Shown piece after piece: positions 1 through 10,002 of a stretch of DNA of 64,000 bases (its first letter is position 1; each line of letters begins with the position of its first letter). This DNA comes from Bifidobacterium pseudocatenulatum DSM 20438 = JCM 1200 = LMG 10505 (lineage in GTDB: Bacteria; Actinomycetota; Actinomycetes; Actinomycetales; Bifidobacteriaceae). The DNA lies in contig NZ_AP012330.1 of assembly GCF_001025215.1 (NCBI RefSeq), positions 1,178,001-1,242,000 of the forward strand, read 5' to 3'. Position numbers and translations under genes: made by a program. Under the pieces are notes generated by a model. That model was not told the DNA's origin. It saw only the letters and a program-made list of their open reading frames with translations, and ran no database searches.

Positions 1-954
1 AGGAAGCACGCCATCATATGCGGACAGCTTGGCCTTCAGAGCGTCGATACGCACCCAGATGCTGTTCGTGTTAAAATACGGATGCTTTTCGATGTTCTGC
101 GCATCATCCTTATCGTCCGGATGCACCTGGCTCATCTCACGCAACATCAAGCGGCCGGTCGCCTTGTCCCGCACGATATGCCCGCCCTTGCGATCAGCTG
201 GAGTACGTTTTGCGACCTCGATCATGAATGGCGCACCGGTATTTTCGAAGTGCTGCGCCAGCGTGCGCGAAGGACGTGCGCCGAGATTGTCGGAATTCGA
301 GATGAACAGGTATTTGAAGCCCTTCTCCTCGAGGACGTCCAATAGGCCGGATTCCCAAATGGTGGAGAACAGGTCGCCATGGCCTGGCGGGCACCATTCA
401 AGTTCCGGATTTGCCGGGAAGCTGACAGGAAGACCGGTTTCCGCACCGATTTTCGGTTCCTGATGCTGCACGATTTCCAGAGGAATGTCCTCTTGATGGA
501 ACTTTTTGTTGGCACGCAGCACCTTCATGGTGTCATTCGACGTGCGGAAGGAGTTCATCAACGTCAATGGCAGTTCCACACCCAGACGAGTGCGTGCAGT
601 CAGCACCTGACCGATGATGATGTCGATGAAGCGCATCTGACGTGCCTTATGGCGACGCACTGGCAGCAAGGACTTGGCGCAATCCAAGCCCATGGACGTG
701 CCGAGGCCACCATTAAGTTTGAGGAACGCGGTTTTGGCAAAAGCATCGACGGCTTTGTCATGGTTGATGGTCTCGTAGACATCATGGAAGCTAGGCACTC
801 CCACCAGAGGCTCAACATCATCCTCACGGATCCATGTGCTTGCTTCCTCACTGCGCCAAACCTCGTACAGTCGTTTGAATTGCGCAATGGCCATATCGGT
901 CATCCCGTTGTCCCGCATCTTTGCGGCGGAATGTTCAAATGCGTCCTCAGTCAA
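1..954 (-). CDS. UTP-glucose-1-phosphate uridylyltransferase, eukaryote-like UDPGP family (N-terminal part; 3' end outside window)
   Basis: Makes UDP-glucose from UTP and glucose-1-phosphate in the cytoplasm; in bifidobacteria this feeds the Leloir and galacto-/lacto-N-biose routes and envelope glycan synthesis. I translated the minus strand from a TTG at 954, which follows an AAAGGGAAAG Shine-Dalgarno. About 318 codons are open to the window edge. The uridine-binding signature of the UGP1 type is clear (KLNGGLGTSMGL, near residue 76), followed by segments reading FMNSFRTSND-like and a FISNSDNLGA stretch that carries the catalytic-site asparagine/aspartate. This is the family used by eukaryotes and bifidobacteria, not GalU. 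The C-terminal left-handed beta-helix must lie beyond base 1. The family call is firm; the start codon is less certain. Confidence 0.88.
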   Translation of the reverse strand, partial: MTEDAFEHSAAKMRDNGMTDMAIAQFKRLYEVWRSEEASTWIREDDVEPLVGVPSFHDVYETINHDKAVDAFAKTAFLKLNGGLGTSMGLDCAKSLLPVRRHKARQMRFIDIIIGQVLTARTRLGVELPLTLMNSFRTSNDTMKVLRANKKFHQEDIPLEIVQHQEPKIGAETGLPVSFPANPELEWCPPGHGDLFSTIWESGLLDVLEEKGFKYLFISNSDNLGARPSRTLAQHFENTGAPFMIEVAKRTPADRKGGHIVRDKATGRLMLREMSQVHPDDKDDAQNIEKHPYFNTNSIWVRIDALKAKLSAYDGVLP

Positions 955-1120
955 TGTCTTTCCCTTTCGTGCGGGCGTCCTGTTCTCATCGTACCTAGGC
1001 AATACTACGACAAAATTCCCATGACGGGGGCTTTTGGTGGCAAAAAGGGAAAATTCTTGACAAAAATGACATCCCAAGAACTCTTTTATCATGTTTCGCG
1101 AATCGTGCGACACGATGAAT

Positions 1121-1149
1121 TTGAAAAATAGAGCAGGTTGTGCTATGTT
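1121..1149 (+). promoter_or_regulatory. Sigma-70-type promoter for tRNA-Pro
   Basis: TTGAAA at 1121-1126 and TATGTT at 1144-1149 are separated by exactly 17 bases and lie about 27 bases before the tRNA 5' end. Spacing and position fit a promoter for a stable RNA. Confidence 0.55.
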
Positions 1150-1175
1150 TCATGTTCGGTGCTTTTTGCATCGTT

Positions 1176-1252
<77 letters not shown>

Positions 1253-1254
1253 GA

Positions 1255-1291
1255 AAAACCCGAATTCATGCGATTTCGGGTTTTCTTTTTT
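1255..1291 (+). terminator. Rho-independent terminator after tRNA-Pro
   Basis: A 10-bp perfect stem (AAAACCCGAA / TTCGGGTTTT) with a 10-base loop is followed by CTTTTTT, directly downstream of the tRNA. Confidence 0.88.
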
Positions 1292-1322
1292 AGGATGTCA
1301 GTCTTACGCATGCAGGTAAGGG

Positions 1323-1745
1323 GTGATTGTCTTGAAGTCGATGGACGCCCAGCCACAGTTTGACGACGTTGACGGCTTTGCCCACGTGTTTGACTCATCC
1401 GAGCTTGAGGATGAGTGGAAGATACGTCTGTCCCGGGAACTTGGCGTAGCGGCCAGGGAGCGGGCGAAGCATGATGGCATCACCCTTACCGAACTGACGC
1501 GCAAGGCGCTTGAATGCGACGATCTGAATGAGACCACGGACACCGTCCGCCCTGGACGAAGACCGAAGAACACCGACGGTCGAGAACAGCTCGGAGACGA
1601 ATGGAAAATCAAACTCCCCTATGCCATCGGCAAGATGGCACGGGAGCGCGCGTCCGAGGAAGGCATATCCTTGAGTTCGCTCGCGCGGCGTGCGATCAGC
1701 GGATATCTACGTCAACGGGATACTGAGGAACAGCCGCTGTTTTAA
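1323..1745 (+). CDS. Small protein with two tandem ribbon-helix-helix-like repeats
   Basis: A 140-residue acidic/basic mixed protein of unknown function. Two copies of one motif are visible. Copy 1 (about 29-66) has DEWKIRLSREL then ARERAKHDGITLTELTRKAL. Copy 2 (about 91-129) has DEWKIKLPYAIG then ARERASEEGISLSSLARRAI. Each copy reads as a short basic strand followed by two helices, the plan of Arc/MetJ/CopG-type DNA-binding domains, so one chain could form a pseudo-dimer. That fold is inferred from the pattern, not from a database match. The GTG at 1323 has AGGTAAGG upstream; an ATG at 1341 is an alternative start. It stands alone between the tRNA-Pro terminator and a convergent terminator, with no toxin partner beside it. 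Confidence 0.75.
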   Translation: MIVLKSMDAQPQFDDVDGFAHVFDSSELEDEWKIRLSRELGVAARERAKHDGITLTELTRKALECDDLNETTDTVRPGRRPKNTDGREQLGDEWKIKLPYAIGKMARERASEEGISLSSLARRAISGYLRQRDTEEQPLF

Positions 1746-1794
1746 GCATGTGACAATGAGTCACGCATGATTGGCGTGCACTGATCTAGCAAAT

Positions 1795-1842
1795 ATGGAT
1801 GGTGGCCGCACACCCAAGGAATGGTGTGCGGCCACCATCCAT
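1795..1842. terminator. Convergent bidirectional hairpin terminator
   Basis: A perfect 20-bp stem with an 8-base loop lies between the plus-strand gene ending at 1745 and the minus-strand cmk-der stop at 1849. The T tracts are weak on both sides, but the stem is very stable and the position is right for both genes. Confidence 0.8.
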
Positions 1843-1848
1843 AGAAAC

Positions 1849-3978
1849 TTACTTGCGTTTCTTCTTCTCTCGAATATTCACCGAAATCTGAATCGGGGAA
1901 CCTTCAAAACCGAATTCCTCGCGCAGGCAACGTTCGATGTATCGGCGGTAACCATGCTCAAGGAAGCCGGTAGCGAAAATCACGAAACGCGGTGGACGCG
2001 TCGAAGCCTGCGTCGCGAACAAGATACGCGGCTGCTTGCCTCCACGCAGTGGATGCGGATGGGCGGCTTGGATTTTACCCAAGAACGCATTGAGCTTACC
2101 GGTCGGAATACGCTTGTCCCATGATTCCAGCGCTCCACGCATGGCTCTGGCCAGACGGTTCGTATGCCATCCGGTTTTAGCCGACAGATTCACGCGCTGA
2201 GCCCACGTTACACGGTCGAATTCTGTCTTCCACAAGCGTTCCATTCGCTGACGGTCGAAATCATCCATCAAATCCCACTTGTTGAACACCAAAACGATGC
2301 ATCGACCGGCGTCCACTGCTTGGCTCATCACCTTCAAATCCTGATCGGAAATCGGTTGGGAAGCATCAAACAGCACCAGCGCAAGTTCCGAACGCTCAAT
2401 CGCGGCCTGAGTACGCAAGGATGAGAAATATTCGGCACCAGACAGCTTATGCAGGCGACGCTTGATGCCTGCAGTGTCGATGAACAGCCAATCCTCCCCA
2501 TCAACCGTCACCACTTCATCGACTGGATCGCGAGTGGTACCTGCCAAATCATTGACCACAGTACGTTCCTCGTGAGCCAGCTGATTCAGCAAAGACGACT
2601 TGCCGACGTTCGGTCGACCGACCAACGCCACACGGCGCAAATGGGACGGAGTAAGGAAACCGGATGTTTTCTCAGCCTTCTTCAACGAATCCAAGGCAGC
2701 GTCAAGCAGTTCGCCAATACCGCGACCGTGCATGGCGGAAATGCCATACGGCTCCCCCAAGCCCATCTTCCAGAATTCAGCGGTCAAATATTCGCTCTCA
2801 CGATCATCAACCTTGTTCACCGCCAGCGTGACCGGCTTGCCGGAGGCGCGCAGCATCTTGACAATGCGCTCGTCGGTGTTGGTAAGACCAACCTGGCCAT
2901 CCACCACAAGCACCACAGCGTCTGCAAGCTGAACGGCGATCTGCGCCTGGGATGCGATGGCGGATTCGATACCTTCGACGTCGGCTTCCCAGCCACCGGT
3001 ATCAACCAGCTTGAAATCGGTGCCGGCCCATTCGGCATCGTAGCTCACACGGTCTCGAGTCACGCCGGGAGTGTCTTCCACCACAGCAGCGCGGCGGCCG
3101 AGAATACGGTTCACCAGCGTGGACTTGCCGACATTAGGGCGCCCAACGACGGCAAGCACGCCAACCGGCTTCGGGCCGGACCGGCGTTCGCCGCCAACGA
3201 ACGACGATCCATCGATCAGTCCTTCATCGCCCTCATCCAACTCATAATCGTCAAGATTGGAAGCGTACTGGCGATACTGCTGCTCTTCGATGGCATCGTC
3301 GACAATGCGCACAAGCACATCAAGCGTTTCGCCGAAATTCAAATCGGAATTATCGACGGTCAGCACGCCTTCCGCGGCAGATGTGAAATTCGTGACCTTG
3401 GAATCAGCTGCATCTCGCGCCGCAACATTTTCTGATCCGACACCATCAGTTGACTGACCGGAACGACGAGCCTGTCGCACCTCTTCACGGGCGGTGAGCA
3501 ACACACGCACTTCAGCATCCGGCGCAACAACCGTAGTGATGTCACGGCCTTCGGCGACCACTCCGGCACCCTCAGAAAAAGAGTCAGACGCAGCTTCGCG
3601 TGCGATGTACGCGCGTTGAGCGGCAATCAGCACGTGACGGACGGGAATGATGTTCGACACCTTGGACACATGGGATGACACTTCGGAGGAACGAATAACG
3701 TCGCTGATGTCTTCGCCGTCGGCATATACCTTCGAATCGTCTGGATCGACGCTGATGTCGAAATGACCTTCGGTAAAGAACTCTCCCACGGTTTCGGTGA
3801 CCAGTTGTTCATCGATCGTCTCCGCGTCAAGGTCAATGCCCTTGTTCATGCACCACCATGCGCAGGCACGATACATGGCACCGGTATCGAGGTAAGCGAA
3901 ACCGTAATATTTGGCCAACGCCTTGGATGTGGAAGACTTGCCGACACCCGCAGGTCCATCAATCGCTACGCGAATCAC
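1849..3978 (-). CDS. cmk-der: Bifunctional cytidylate kinase / ribosome-assembly GTPase Der
   Basis: A single 709-residue protein joins two enzymes. Residues 1 to about 235 are cytidylate kinase (P-loop GPAGVGKSS at 8-16; LDTGAMYR near 30-37; EGRDITTVV near 143), which phosphorylates CMP/dCMP. After an acidic linker (about 240-268), residues 270-709 form Der/EngA: a first G domain (GRPNVGKST 279-287, DTGG 326-329, NKVD 388-391), a second G domain (GRPNVGKSS 453-461, DTAG 501-504, NKWD further on) and a C-terminal KH-like domain with a basic tail. Der helps mature the 50S subunit. The ATG overlaps the rluB stop by 4 bases, so the two are probably translationally coupled. The genes are separate in E. 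coli; the fusion is known from bifidobacteria. Confidence 0.95.
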   Translation of the reverse strand: MIRVAIDGPAGVGKSSTSKALAKYYGFAYLDTGAMYRACAWWCMNKGIDLDAETIDEQLVTETVGEFFTEGHFDISVDPDDSKVYADGEDISDVIRSSEVSSHVSKVSNIIPVRHVLIAAQRAYIAREAASDSFSEGAGVVAEGRDITTVVAPDAEVRVLLTAREEVRQARRSGQSTDGVGSENVAARDAADSKVTNFTSAAEGVLTVDNSDLNFGETLDVLVRIVDDAIEEQQYRQYASNLDDYELDEGDEGLIDGSSFVGGERRSGPKPVGVLAVVGRPNVGKSTLVNRILGRRAAVVEDTPGVTRDRVSYDAEWAGTDFKLVDTGGWEADVEGIESAIASQAQIAVQLADAVVLVVDGQVGLTNTDERIVKMLRASGKPVTLAVNKVDDRESEYLTAEFWKMGLGEPYGISAMHGRGIGELLDAALDSLKKAEKTSGFLTPSHLRRVALVGRPNVGKSSLLNQLAHEERTVVNDLAGTTRDPVDEVVTVDGEDWLFIDTAGIKRRLHKLSGAEYFSSLRTQAAIERSELALVLFDASQPISDQDLKVMSQAVDAGRCIVLVFNKWDLMDDFDRQRMERLWKTEFDRVTWAQRVNLSAKTGWHTNRLARAMRGALESWDKRIPTGKLNAFLGKIQAAHPHPLRGGKQPRILFATQASTRPPRFVIFATGFLEHGYRRYIERCLREEFGFEGSPIQISVNIREKKKRK

Positions 3979-4748
3979 AGGCCCACCGCCTTGGACAGGG
4001 AACGCACCTCGGTCTGCGAAAGCACACGGTACGATCCGGATTTCAGATCGCCAAGCTTAATCGGGCCGATCTGGGTGCGTACCAGACGCTTGACCGGGAA
4101 TCCGATCGAACCGAAAATGCGACGGACGATACGGTTCTTGCCGGAATGCAGCACAACCTTGACCAGCGTGCTGTCGCGGCTGGCATCAAGAATCGCGCAA
4201 CGGTCGAGCTTGATCCAACCATCGTCGAGCTGCACGCCTGTAGTGACCAGTCGGCGGCACACCTGACCGCTGATGCGACCTTCCAACGTGGCGATGTAGG
4301 TCTTCTCAACCTCGTACTTGGGGTGCATGACGTGCTGGCTGAGCTCGCCATCGTTCGTCATGAGAATCAGGCCTTCGGAATCATAATCCAGACGGCCCAT
4401 GTGGAAAATACGGTCATACTTGTCGCCGACGATATCGCTCAGGGTGTAGCGTCCCTTCGGATCCTCCATGGCGCTCAGCACACGCTTCGGCTTGTTCAAA
4501 GCGAGCGTGACATGATTGGGATTCACGCGAACACGGGAGCCGTCCACACGGACTTCCTGATGTTTCGGATCGACGCGAGTGCCCAATTCGGTAACAAGCT
4601 CGCCGTCGATTTCGACACGTCCTTCAGTAATGATCTCTTCACATTTGCGACGGGATCCGAATCCTGCCTGAGCAAGAAGCTTCTGCAGACGGATACCTTC
4701 ATTATCGTGTGTGTGCGCCTTCGCGGCGCGGGAATATGCGTTTGGCAT
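3975..4748 (-). CDS. rluB: 23S rRNA pseudouridine synthase, RsuA/RluB family
   Basis: 257 residues. An S4 RNA-binding domain spans about 19-65 ([19 protein letters not shown]). The synthase domain follows, with the [10 protein letters not shown] motif at 118-127 whose Asp121 is the catalytic residue of the family. Family members of this type convert a uridine in helix 80-93 of 23S rRNA; the exact site here is inferred. The SD GGGAG precedes the ATG. It is first in a two-gene unit with cmk-der (4-base overlap), the usual actinobacterial order after scpAB. Confidence 0.92.
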   Translation of the reverse strand: MPNAYSRAAKAHTHDNEGIRLQKLLAQAGFGSRRKCEEIITEGRVEIDGELVTELGTRVDPKHQEVRVDGSRVRVNPNHVTLALNKPKRVLSAMEDPKGRYTLSDIVGDKYDRIFHMGRLDYDSEGLILMTNDGELSQHVMHPKYEVEKTYIATLEGRISGQVCRRLVTTGVQLDDGWIKLDRCAILDASRDSTLVKVVLHSGKNRIVRRIFGSIGFPVKRLVRTQIGPIKLGDLKSGSYRVLSQTEVRSLSKAVGL

Positions 4749-4858
4749 CGTTCTCCCAACGTGGCCGGATAATACTTATAGGGACTGCTGGTACTATGGC
4801 AGTCGTTTGGCGATTTCCCAAAATCGCAACTTGTCCACTATATGACAGAGGAAAGACT

Positions 4859-5797
4859 ATGACTGCTGTTGAAGCAACGCCCATAACCAAGGAAGAACAA
4901 AGCAAGCCGTTGACACTTCGTGTCGGAGCGGAACTTGTGGGAAGCTTCATCATTTGCTTCGCGATTTATGCGATCTGCTCGCTTGGTTCCGCGGTGTATG
5001 GCATTAACATGGCGTTCATCGCCCTGTTGACGGGCATCGTATACGCCGCCGTCACCGTAATCTTCGGTTCCATTTCCGGAGCACAGTTCAATCCGGCCGT
5101 ATCCGTCGCCGCCATGCTCACTGGCAAAACCCACGTGCTTGATGGCATTCTGTACATCATTGCCCAAGTGCTCGGCGGTATCGGCGCGGGTGCCGCTATC
5201 CGGTTCCTTCTGCCGACTTCCGAGCAGGTGACATTCAAGATCTGGATGACACCAACGGTCAACGGTTTCGATAAGAATTCCGTCTCCTACTCCACCCTCG
5301 GCAATTATGGAGTGACCCTCGGCATCACTCTGGCCATCGCCGTTGAAGTCGTCGCAGGTATCATTATCGTTGCCTCCGCACTGCGCACCACGGACGGACA
5401 CGGCGAGTCCAAAACAAACCACGCCGTTGCCATGGGCCTTGCCTACGGCATCGGCACCGCTATCACCTATCCGGTGACCGGAGCCGCACTGAATCCGGCA
5501 CGTGCCACGGGCATTGCCATTTTCGCACAGAATCAAGGACTGAATGAAGAGCCGCTGCAACAGCTGTGGGTCTTCTGGATTTGCCCTGTTCTTGCCGCTG
5601 CAGTTGTTGCTCTCGTCGTCATCGTCGCCGGCATGATTGGTACGAAGAAGAACGTGCCGGATACTGTCGAGACAATCGATAAGGTCGAAGGCAATACCGT
5701 TCTTGGCGAAGCGTCAGTTGCCGACGGGAACGATGGTGAGCAGGATGAACAGTCCTACGCCCAAGCCAATGCCGATGAAAGCGTCGAAAGCAACTGA
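4859..5797 (+). CDS. MIP-family channel (aquaporin / glycerol facilitator)
   Basis: A 312-residue membrane protein with six predicted membrane segments and the two half-helix signatures of the MIP family: QFNPAVS (NPA at 78-80) and ALNPARATG (NPA at 212-214, with the selectivity-filter Arg215). The roughly 60-residue tail after the last membrane segment is acidic and probably cytoplasmic. Whether it passes water, glycerol or small acids cannot be told from the motifs alone. ATG 4859 was chosen because AGAGGAAAG lies just upstream; reading further upstream would run into the rluB promoter zone. It is transcribed away from rluB. Its last 84 bases overlap the minus-strand DUF3017 gene. Confidence 0.93.
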   Translation: MTAVEATPITKEEQSKPLTLRVGAELVGSFIICFAIYAICSLGSAVYGINMAFIALLTGIVYAAVTVIFGSISGAQFNPAVSVAAMLTGKTHVLDGILYIIAQVLGGIGAGAAIRFLLPTSEQVTFKIWMTPTVNGFDKNSVSYSTLGNYGVTLGITLAIAVEVVAGIIIVASALRTTDGHGESKTNHAVAMGLAYGIGTAITYPVTGAALNPARATGIAIFAQNQGLNEEPLQQLWVFWICPVLAAAVVALVVIVAGMIGTKKNVPDTVETIDKVEGNTVLGEASVADGNDGEQDEQSYAQANADESVESN

Positions 5798-5995
5798 CCG
5801 AACCTTCCATGGACTGCGCTCACGCAATGCCAGTCTGACCAGTCCAGTCGCTATGGCCGTCACCGCAATCGCAGCGGTGGCGGCTTTTGTATATCCTGCG
5901 ACCGCAAGCACCGTCGCAACAATCACTACCGCGGCGACGATCCATTCGAACCACGGTTTGCCCTCATGATCTTCGGAAACGTAAGGATGGCTCAT
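5714..5995 (-). CDS. DUF3017-like small membrane protein
   Basis: 93 residues with an N-terminal polar stretch (MSHPYVSEDHEGKPWFEW) and three hydrophobic segments, the pattern of the actinobacterial DUF3017 family, whose function is unknown. ATG 5995 has AAAGG seven bases upstream; an ATG at 6010 is also in frame. It lies downstream of the purH terminator and overlaps the 3' end of the aquaporin gene tail to tail by 84 bases, so the two transcripts can pair. Confidence 0.7.
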   Translation of the reverse strand: MSHPYVSEDHEGKPWFEWIVAAVVIVATVLAVAGYTKAATAAIAVTAIATGLVRLALRERSPWKVRSVAFDAFIGIGLGVGLFILLTIVPVGN

Positions 5996-6044
5996 TCCGG
6001 GGCCTTTCATCTTGCTTGCTGTACAACAACCGTAATCATAATAA

Positions 6045-6085
6045 AACGTGGCGTCCGAAACCAATACGGAATCGGACGCCACGTT
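6045..6085 (-). terminator. Terminator of purH
   Basis: A perfect 14-bp stem (AACGTGGCGTCCGA and its complement) with a 13-base loop. Read on the minus strand it is followed by TTTTATTAT, 31 bases past the purH stop. Confidence 0.88.
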
Positions 6086-6116
6086 GACCAATACCCCTCA
6101 CATGAGAGGCGGCGTA

Positions 6117-7745
6117 TCAGTGGAAGAAGTGACGGGTGCCGGTCACATACATGGTGACGCCGGCCTTACGAGCCGCTTCGAACACTTCCTCGTCGCGAAT
6201 GGAACCGCCCGGCTGAACGATAGCCTTAACGCCTGCATTGATGAGAATTTCCGCACCATCCGCGAATGGGAAGAACGCGTCGGATGCAGCGACAGCGCCC
6301 TTGGTGCGGTTTGCGCCATCAGCCAGCGTGTTGGCGCGTTCGACGGACAGGTTCGCGGAATCGACACGATTCACCTGACCCATGCCAATGCCAACAGTGG
6401 CCTGATCGTGGGCGATCAGGATAGCGTTCGACTTGACACAGCGGATGGCCCGCCAAGCGAAAACCAGATCCTTGACGGTCTGCTCATCAGCAGGCTCGCC
6501 GGAAACCAGTTTCCAAGCGTTCGGATCGTCGCCCGGAGCATCGATAAGATCCGTGGACTGCACCAACAGACCGCCGTCGATCTGACGGAACTGCGTCTTG
6601 GACTTCGGCGGCTCGGAAACCTTCAGAATGCGTAGGTTCTTTTTCTTGGTCTGCAGCAGTTCGAGAGCGTCGGCATCATAGTCGGGAGCAACAATCACCT
6701 CGGTGAAAATCGGGCGGACGCTTTCCGCCATTTCCATGGTGACCTTGCTGTTCGCGGCGATCACACCGCCATAGGCGCTCATCGGATCACAGGCATGTGC
6801 CTTCTTGTGCGCTTCCGCAACAGTGGCGCCAACGGCGAGGCCGCACGGATTGTTGTGCTTGACCACGGCGACGGCAATCTGGGGAGCAAAATCCCATACG
6901 GCACGCCAAGCAGCATCAGCATCAACATAGTTGTTGTAGCTCATCGGCTTGCCACCGAGCTGTTCGGCATGCGCGAAACCATCCTGGTTCAGCGGATCCA
7001 GATACAGCGCGGCCTGCTGGTGGGGATTCTCACCGTAACGCAGCACGTGGGCACGGTCCCAAGTACGAGTGAATGCGGCCGGGAACTTGGTCTCATTCAC
7101 TTCCGGCTCGTCTTCGGCGGTTGGCTGCTCAACGGTCAAAGGCTTCGGCCAGTGCTTTGCAGTCCACTCGTTAATGGTGGCATCGTAGGCGGCAGTATGG
7201 GCGAACGCCTTGCCGGCCAGCCAACGACGTTCTTTGAGAGAGAAGCCCTCTCCGTTTTCGATGCGCGCAGCTACCAGTGCGTAATCGTTCGGATCGGTGA
7301 TGATGGCCACAGTGGCGCTGTTCTTGGCCGCACCGCGAACCATGGACGGACCACCGATGTCGATCTTCTCGATGGTGGCAGCCTCATCCGCGCCAGAACG
7401 AACCGTATCGGCGAATGGATACAGGTTGACGACCACCAGATCGAACGGCTTGATGCCGAACTTTTCCAGCTGTGCCGCGTGGTCCTCATTGGTCATGTCA
7501 GCGAGAATGCCCGCGTGGATATGCGGGTCGAGGGTTTTGACGCGACCGTCAAGGCACTCCGGAAAGCCGGTTACTTCCGAGACTTCCGTCACCTTGACGC
7601 CAAGTTCCGCAAGACGCTTCGCAGTGGAACCAGTGGAAACCACTTCAGTGCCGGCCTTGATGAACGCTTCGGCAAGAACCTCGATGCCTTCCTTATGGAA
7701 GACCGATACCAGAGCTCGCCGTATCGGTCGATTCGTTGTTGTCAC
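6117..7745 (-). CDS. purH: Bifunctional AICAR formyltransferase / IMP cyclohydrolase
   Basis: Catalyses the last two steps of de novo purine synthesis: AICAR to FAICAR using 10-formyl-THF, then ring closure to IMP. 542 residues, normal length. The N-terminal MGS-like cyclohydrolase domain shows [21 protein letters not shown] and [13 protein letters not shown]. The C-terminal transformylase domain has [10 protein letters not shown] (the catalytic Lys-His pair) and ends with [10 protein letters not shown]. The start is a GTG at 7745 with a strong AAGGAGG seven bases upstream. That SD and the first 53 bases lie inside the end of the upstream membrane-protein gene, which implies translational coupling. 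Confidence 0.97.
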   Translation of the reverse strand: MTTTNRPIRRALVSVFHKEGIEVLAEAFIKAGTEVVSTGSTAKRLAELGVKVTEVSEVTGFPECLDGRVKTLDPHIHAGILADMTNEDHAAQLEKFGIKPFDLVVVNLYPFADTVRSGADEAATIEKIDIGGPSMVRGAAKNSATVAIITDPNDYALVAARIENGEGFSLKERRWLAGKAFAHTAAYDATINEWTAKHWPKPLTVEQPTAEDEPEVNETKFPAAFTRTWDRAHVLRYGENPHQQAALYLDPLNQDGFAHAEQLGGKPMSYNNYVDADAAWRAVWDFAPQIAVAVVKHNNPCGLAVGATVAEAHKKAHACDPMSAYGGVIAANSKVTMEMAESVRPIFTEVIVAPDYDADALELLQTKKKNLRILKVSEPPKSKTQFRQIDGGLLVQSTDLIDAPGDDPNAWKLVSGEPADEQTVKDLVFAWRAIRCVKSNAILIAHDQATVGIGMGQVNRVDSANLSVERANTLADGANRTKGAVAASDAFFPFADGAEILINAGVKAIVQPGGSIRDEEVFEAARKAGVTMYVTGTRHFFH

Positions 7746-9081
7746 CCTGATCCTCCTTGTTATTGATGGTTGAGGTCACTGTGCGGGCCGCATTGGCGAC
7801 CTCACGATTATCTGATTCAAGAGCCGCAGTGGACGCACCACTCCTGCTCTCGCGGACACGCTTTACTATCCAGCGTATTCCAAAAAACATGGATACGGCC
7901 ACCAAAGTCAGCAGCCATGACGAAAACAGTCCCACGGCAGTAGGCTGTCCAATCTTACGGGTCGATGAAATCACGTCGACGCCGATGTGCGCAAGATGTT
8001 TTGAGCCCAACGCTCCACTGGAGATGGCAAAAAGCAGACTCGAACATACCGATACAACGGTGCAGGAAATGCAGAACGCTCCCGCTGGATAGGCAAAGCC
8101 AAGCACTACCCTCTTGACATCAATCTGCTGATCGGAGTTGCCTACTCTGATATGAAAGCCCTTGTTGAACAGCATGACCACCATGCCCGCGGCACAAGCT
8201 AAAGCCAAAGGAACGCACATCAACGCGATCCGAATCCAATTCGTTTCAATCGCTTGAGGAAGCAAACCGAATATCGGCAGAGACGGCAATGCCGACCCCT
8301 GACCGCTCCACATGGTGAATTCCGCTAGATCGCCAATCGAAAAACCGGCCCCGAATACCCAGGAAATAGCCCAAATCGCGATATTTGGAATCCAAGCGAT
8401 CATGGCGATCGTGGTGAGGATGCGAGAACCGTTCTGCATTCCCGATAGCTCATACAACTTCACCATGGCCGACTGGTTGCTGAATGCCCAGTACAAGACC
8501 ACAATCAGTCCAATGACCAGATAGACCGTGATCAACAGCACACCCAAGGCAACACCAATGGTGACGGTTTTACGGACCGGAGACGAAACATGCTCGCTGA
8601 TCCAATCCAAATCTCGTTTGGTCAGTGGTGATTCGGGAATCGCGGCAATGGCATAGCCAAGTACAAAGACGATCGCTGTTTTCACAGCAACCACGCCCGT
8701 CGTATCAACGAGTTTGATGTCAAGGCTATTGGCGAAGAACACATTGATCAACACCCAGCCTATGGTTCCTGCCACGCATCCGGACAGACTCGTTCCGACG
8801 CGTTTGGCGAGCGATGCGATAAGAGCGATCAGCAAAACCGTAAGCAGCAACGGCATAATCGTCAAAGTGATGGATCCGGTTTTGAAACCGTTCCCTTGGC
8901 TGAGAAGCACAACCGCCTCGGTCAAGGAAACAGAGAAGGCGGAGAGATTGTCGCCGCCTTCTTCCATGGAAATAACCAGAAGCATCAGCGCAATGTAGCA
9001 GCCTAGGGCACCGGCATAGACGACCATGGACAATGCCGCCACGGCAAGCCCCTTCAACCAATACTTCAGGTTCGCCATCAT
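7693..9081 (-). CDS. Polytopic membrane protein, DUF6350 / PerM-like
   Basis: 462 residues with about ten hydrophobic membrane-spanning stretches from residue 8 to about 410 and a polar, Asn/Asp/Ser-rich C-terminal tail of about 50 residues. Motifs are sparse, and the call rests on topology plus position. In mycobacteria the cell-division-associated membrane protein PerM lies between sucCD and purN-purH, and this gene sits in the same place (sucC-sucD-this-purH; purN is absent). It starts within the sucD stop (4-base overlap if ATG 9081 is used, 1 base for ATG 9078) and overlaps purH by 53 bases, so all four genes look like one operon. Confidence 0.75.
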   Translation of the reverse strand: MMANLKYWLKGLAVAALSMVVYAGALGCYIALMLLVISMEEGGDNLSAFSVSLTEAVVLLSQGNGFKTGSITLTIMPLLLTVLLIALIASLAKRVGTSLSGCVAGTIGWVLINVFFANSLDIKLVDTTGVVAVKTAIVFVLGYAIAAIPESPLTKRDLDWISEHVSSPVRKTVTIGVALGVLLITVYLVIGLIVVLYWAFSNQSAMVKLYELSGMQNGSRILTTIAMIAWIPNIAIWAISWVFGAGFSIGDLAEFTMWSGQGSALPSLPIFGLLPQAIETNWIRIALMCVPLALACAAGMVVMLFNKGFHIRVGNSDQQIDVKRVVLGFAYPAGAFCISCTVVSVCSSLLFAISSGALGSKHLAHIGVDVISSTRKIGQPTAVGLFSSWLLTLVAVSMFFGIRWIVKRVRESRSGASTAALESDNREVANAARTVTSTINNKEDQGDNNESTDTASSGIGLP

Positions 9082-10001
9082 ATCGACTTGGAAGCGAGCA
9101 CCTCGCGCATGATTTCAGCGGTCTGCCCCGGAGTGCGTCCGACACGAATACCCACGGCTTCGAGCGCTTCCTTCTTATCTTGCGCAGTTCCCTTGCCTCC
9201 GGAAACGATGGCACCAGCGTGGCCCATCTGCTTGCCTTCCGGCGCGGTGAAGCCTGCAATATAGGCGACAACCGGCTTGGTCATATGCTCGGATGCCCAC
9301 TTGGCCGCATCCTGTTCGGCACTACCGCCGATTTCACCGATCATCACGACAGCCTTGGTGGCATCATCGTTTTCGAACGCCTCAAGCGCCTCCTGCAACG
9401 TAGTGCCGACGATAGGGTCTCCGCCAGCACCCAAACATGCGGTAAAACCAATGTCAGACAACTCTCCCATCAGTTGATAGGTGAGCGTACCGGACTTAGA
9501 CACCAAACCCAAAGGTCCACGGGAGACGATGCCGTCCGGAATAATGCCAAGATTGCAACCATTCACACCTTCCGTAGAAGGCAGGGTAAGCAGACCAGGG
9601 CAGTTCGGACCGACAATACGCACATCCTTGCGCAATGCGAGTTCAACAAAGTACGCGCTATCGGCAACAGGAATGCCTTCGGTGATGACAACAATCAGCT
9701 TGATGCCGGCTTCAATGGCTTCGACCACGGCATCCTTGGCGAAACGCGGCGGCACGAACACGACGCTCGCTTGGGCGCCGGTGACTTCCACGGCTTCGGC
9801 GCAATTGCCGAACACACGCAACGTAACATCCTCGCCGTCTTTGGCCGCGGGGAAATTGACTTCCTGGCCGGCCTTGCGGGCGTTGACGCCGCCGACGATA
9901 TTGGTGCCGGCCTTCAGCATGCGGGCGGTATGGGTCATGCCCTGATGTCCGGTCATACCCTGCACGATGACAGGTGCGCCATCCTCAATGAAAAGCGTCA
10001 T
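9078..10001 (-). CDS. sucD: Succinyl-CoA ligase, alpha subunit
   Basis: 307 residues. The CoA-binding Rossmann domain starts at the N terminus ([14 protein letters not shown]), and the ligase domain contains [12 protein letters not shown] and [14 protein letters not shown], where GHAGA bears the phosphorylated active-site histidine. It interconverts succinyl-CoA and succinate with nucleotide triphosphate formation, as a complex with SucC. ATG 10001 has AAGGAGG upstream and lies one base after the sucC stop. A complete TCA cycle is not known in bifidobacteria, so the enzyme more likely supplies succinyl-CoA for biosynthesis. Confidence 0.95.
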   Translation of the reverse strand: MTLFIEDGAPVIVQGMTGHQGMTHTARMLKAGTNIVGGVNARKAGQEVNFPAAKDGEDVTLRVFGNCAEAVEVTGAQASVVFVPPRFAKDAVVEAIEAGIKLIVVITEGIPVADSAYFVELALRKDVRIVGPNCPGLLTLPSTEGVNGCNLGIIPDGIVSRGPLGLVSKSGTLTYQLMGELSDIGFTACLGAGGDPIVGTTLQEALEAFENDDATKAVVMIGEIGGSAEQDAAKWASEHMTKPVVAYIAGFTAPEGKQMGHAGAIVSGGKGTAQDKKEALEAVGIRVGRTPGQTAEIMREVLASKSI

Positions 10002-10002
10002 T

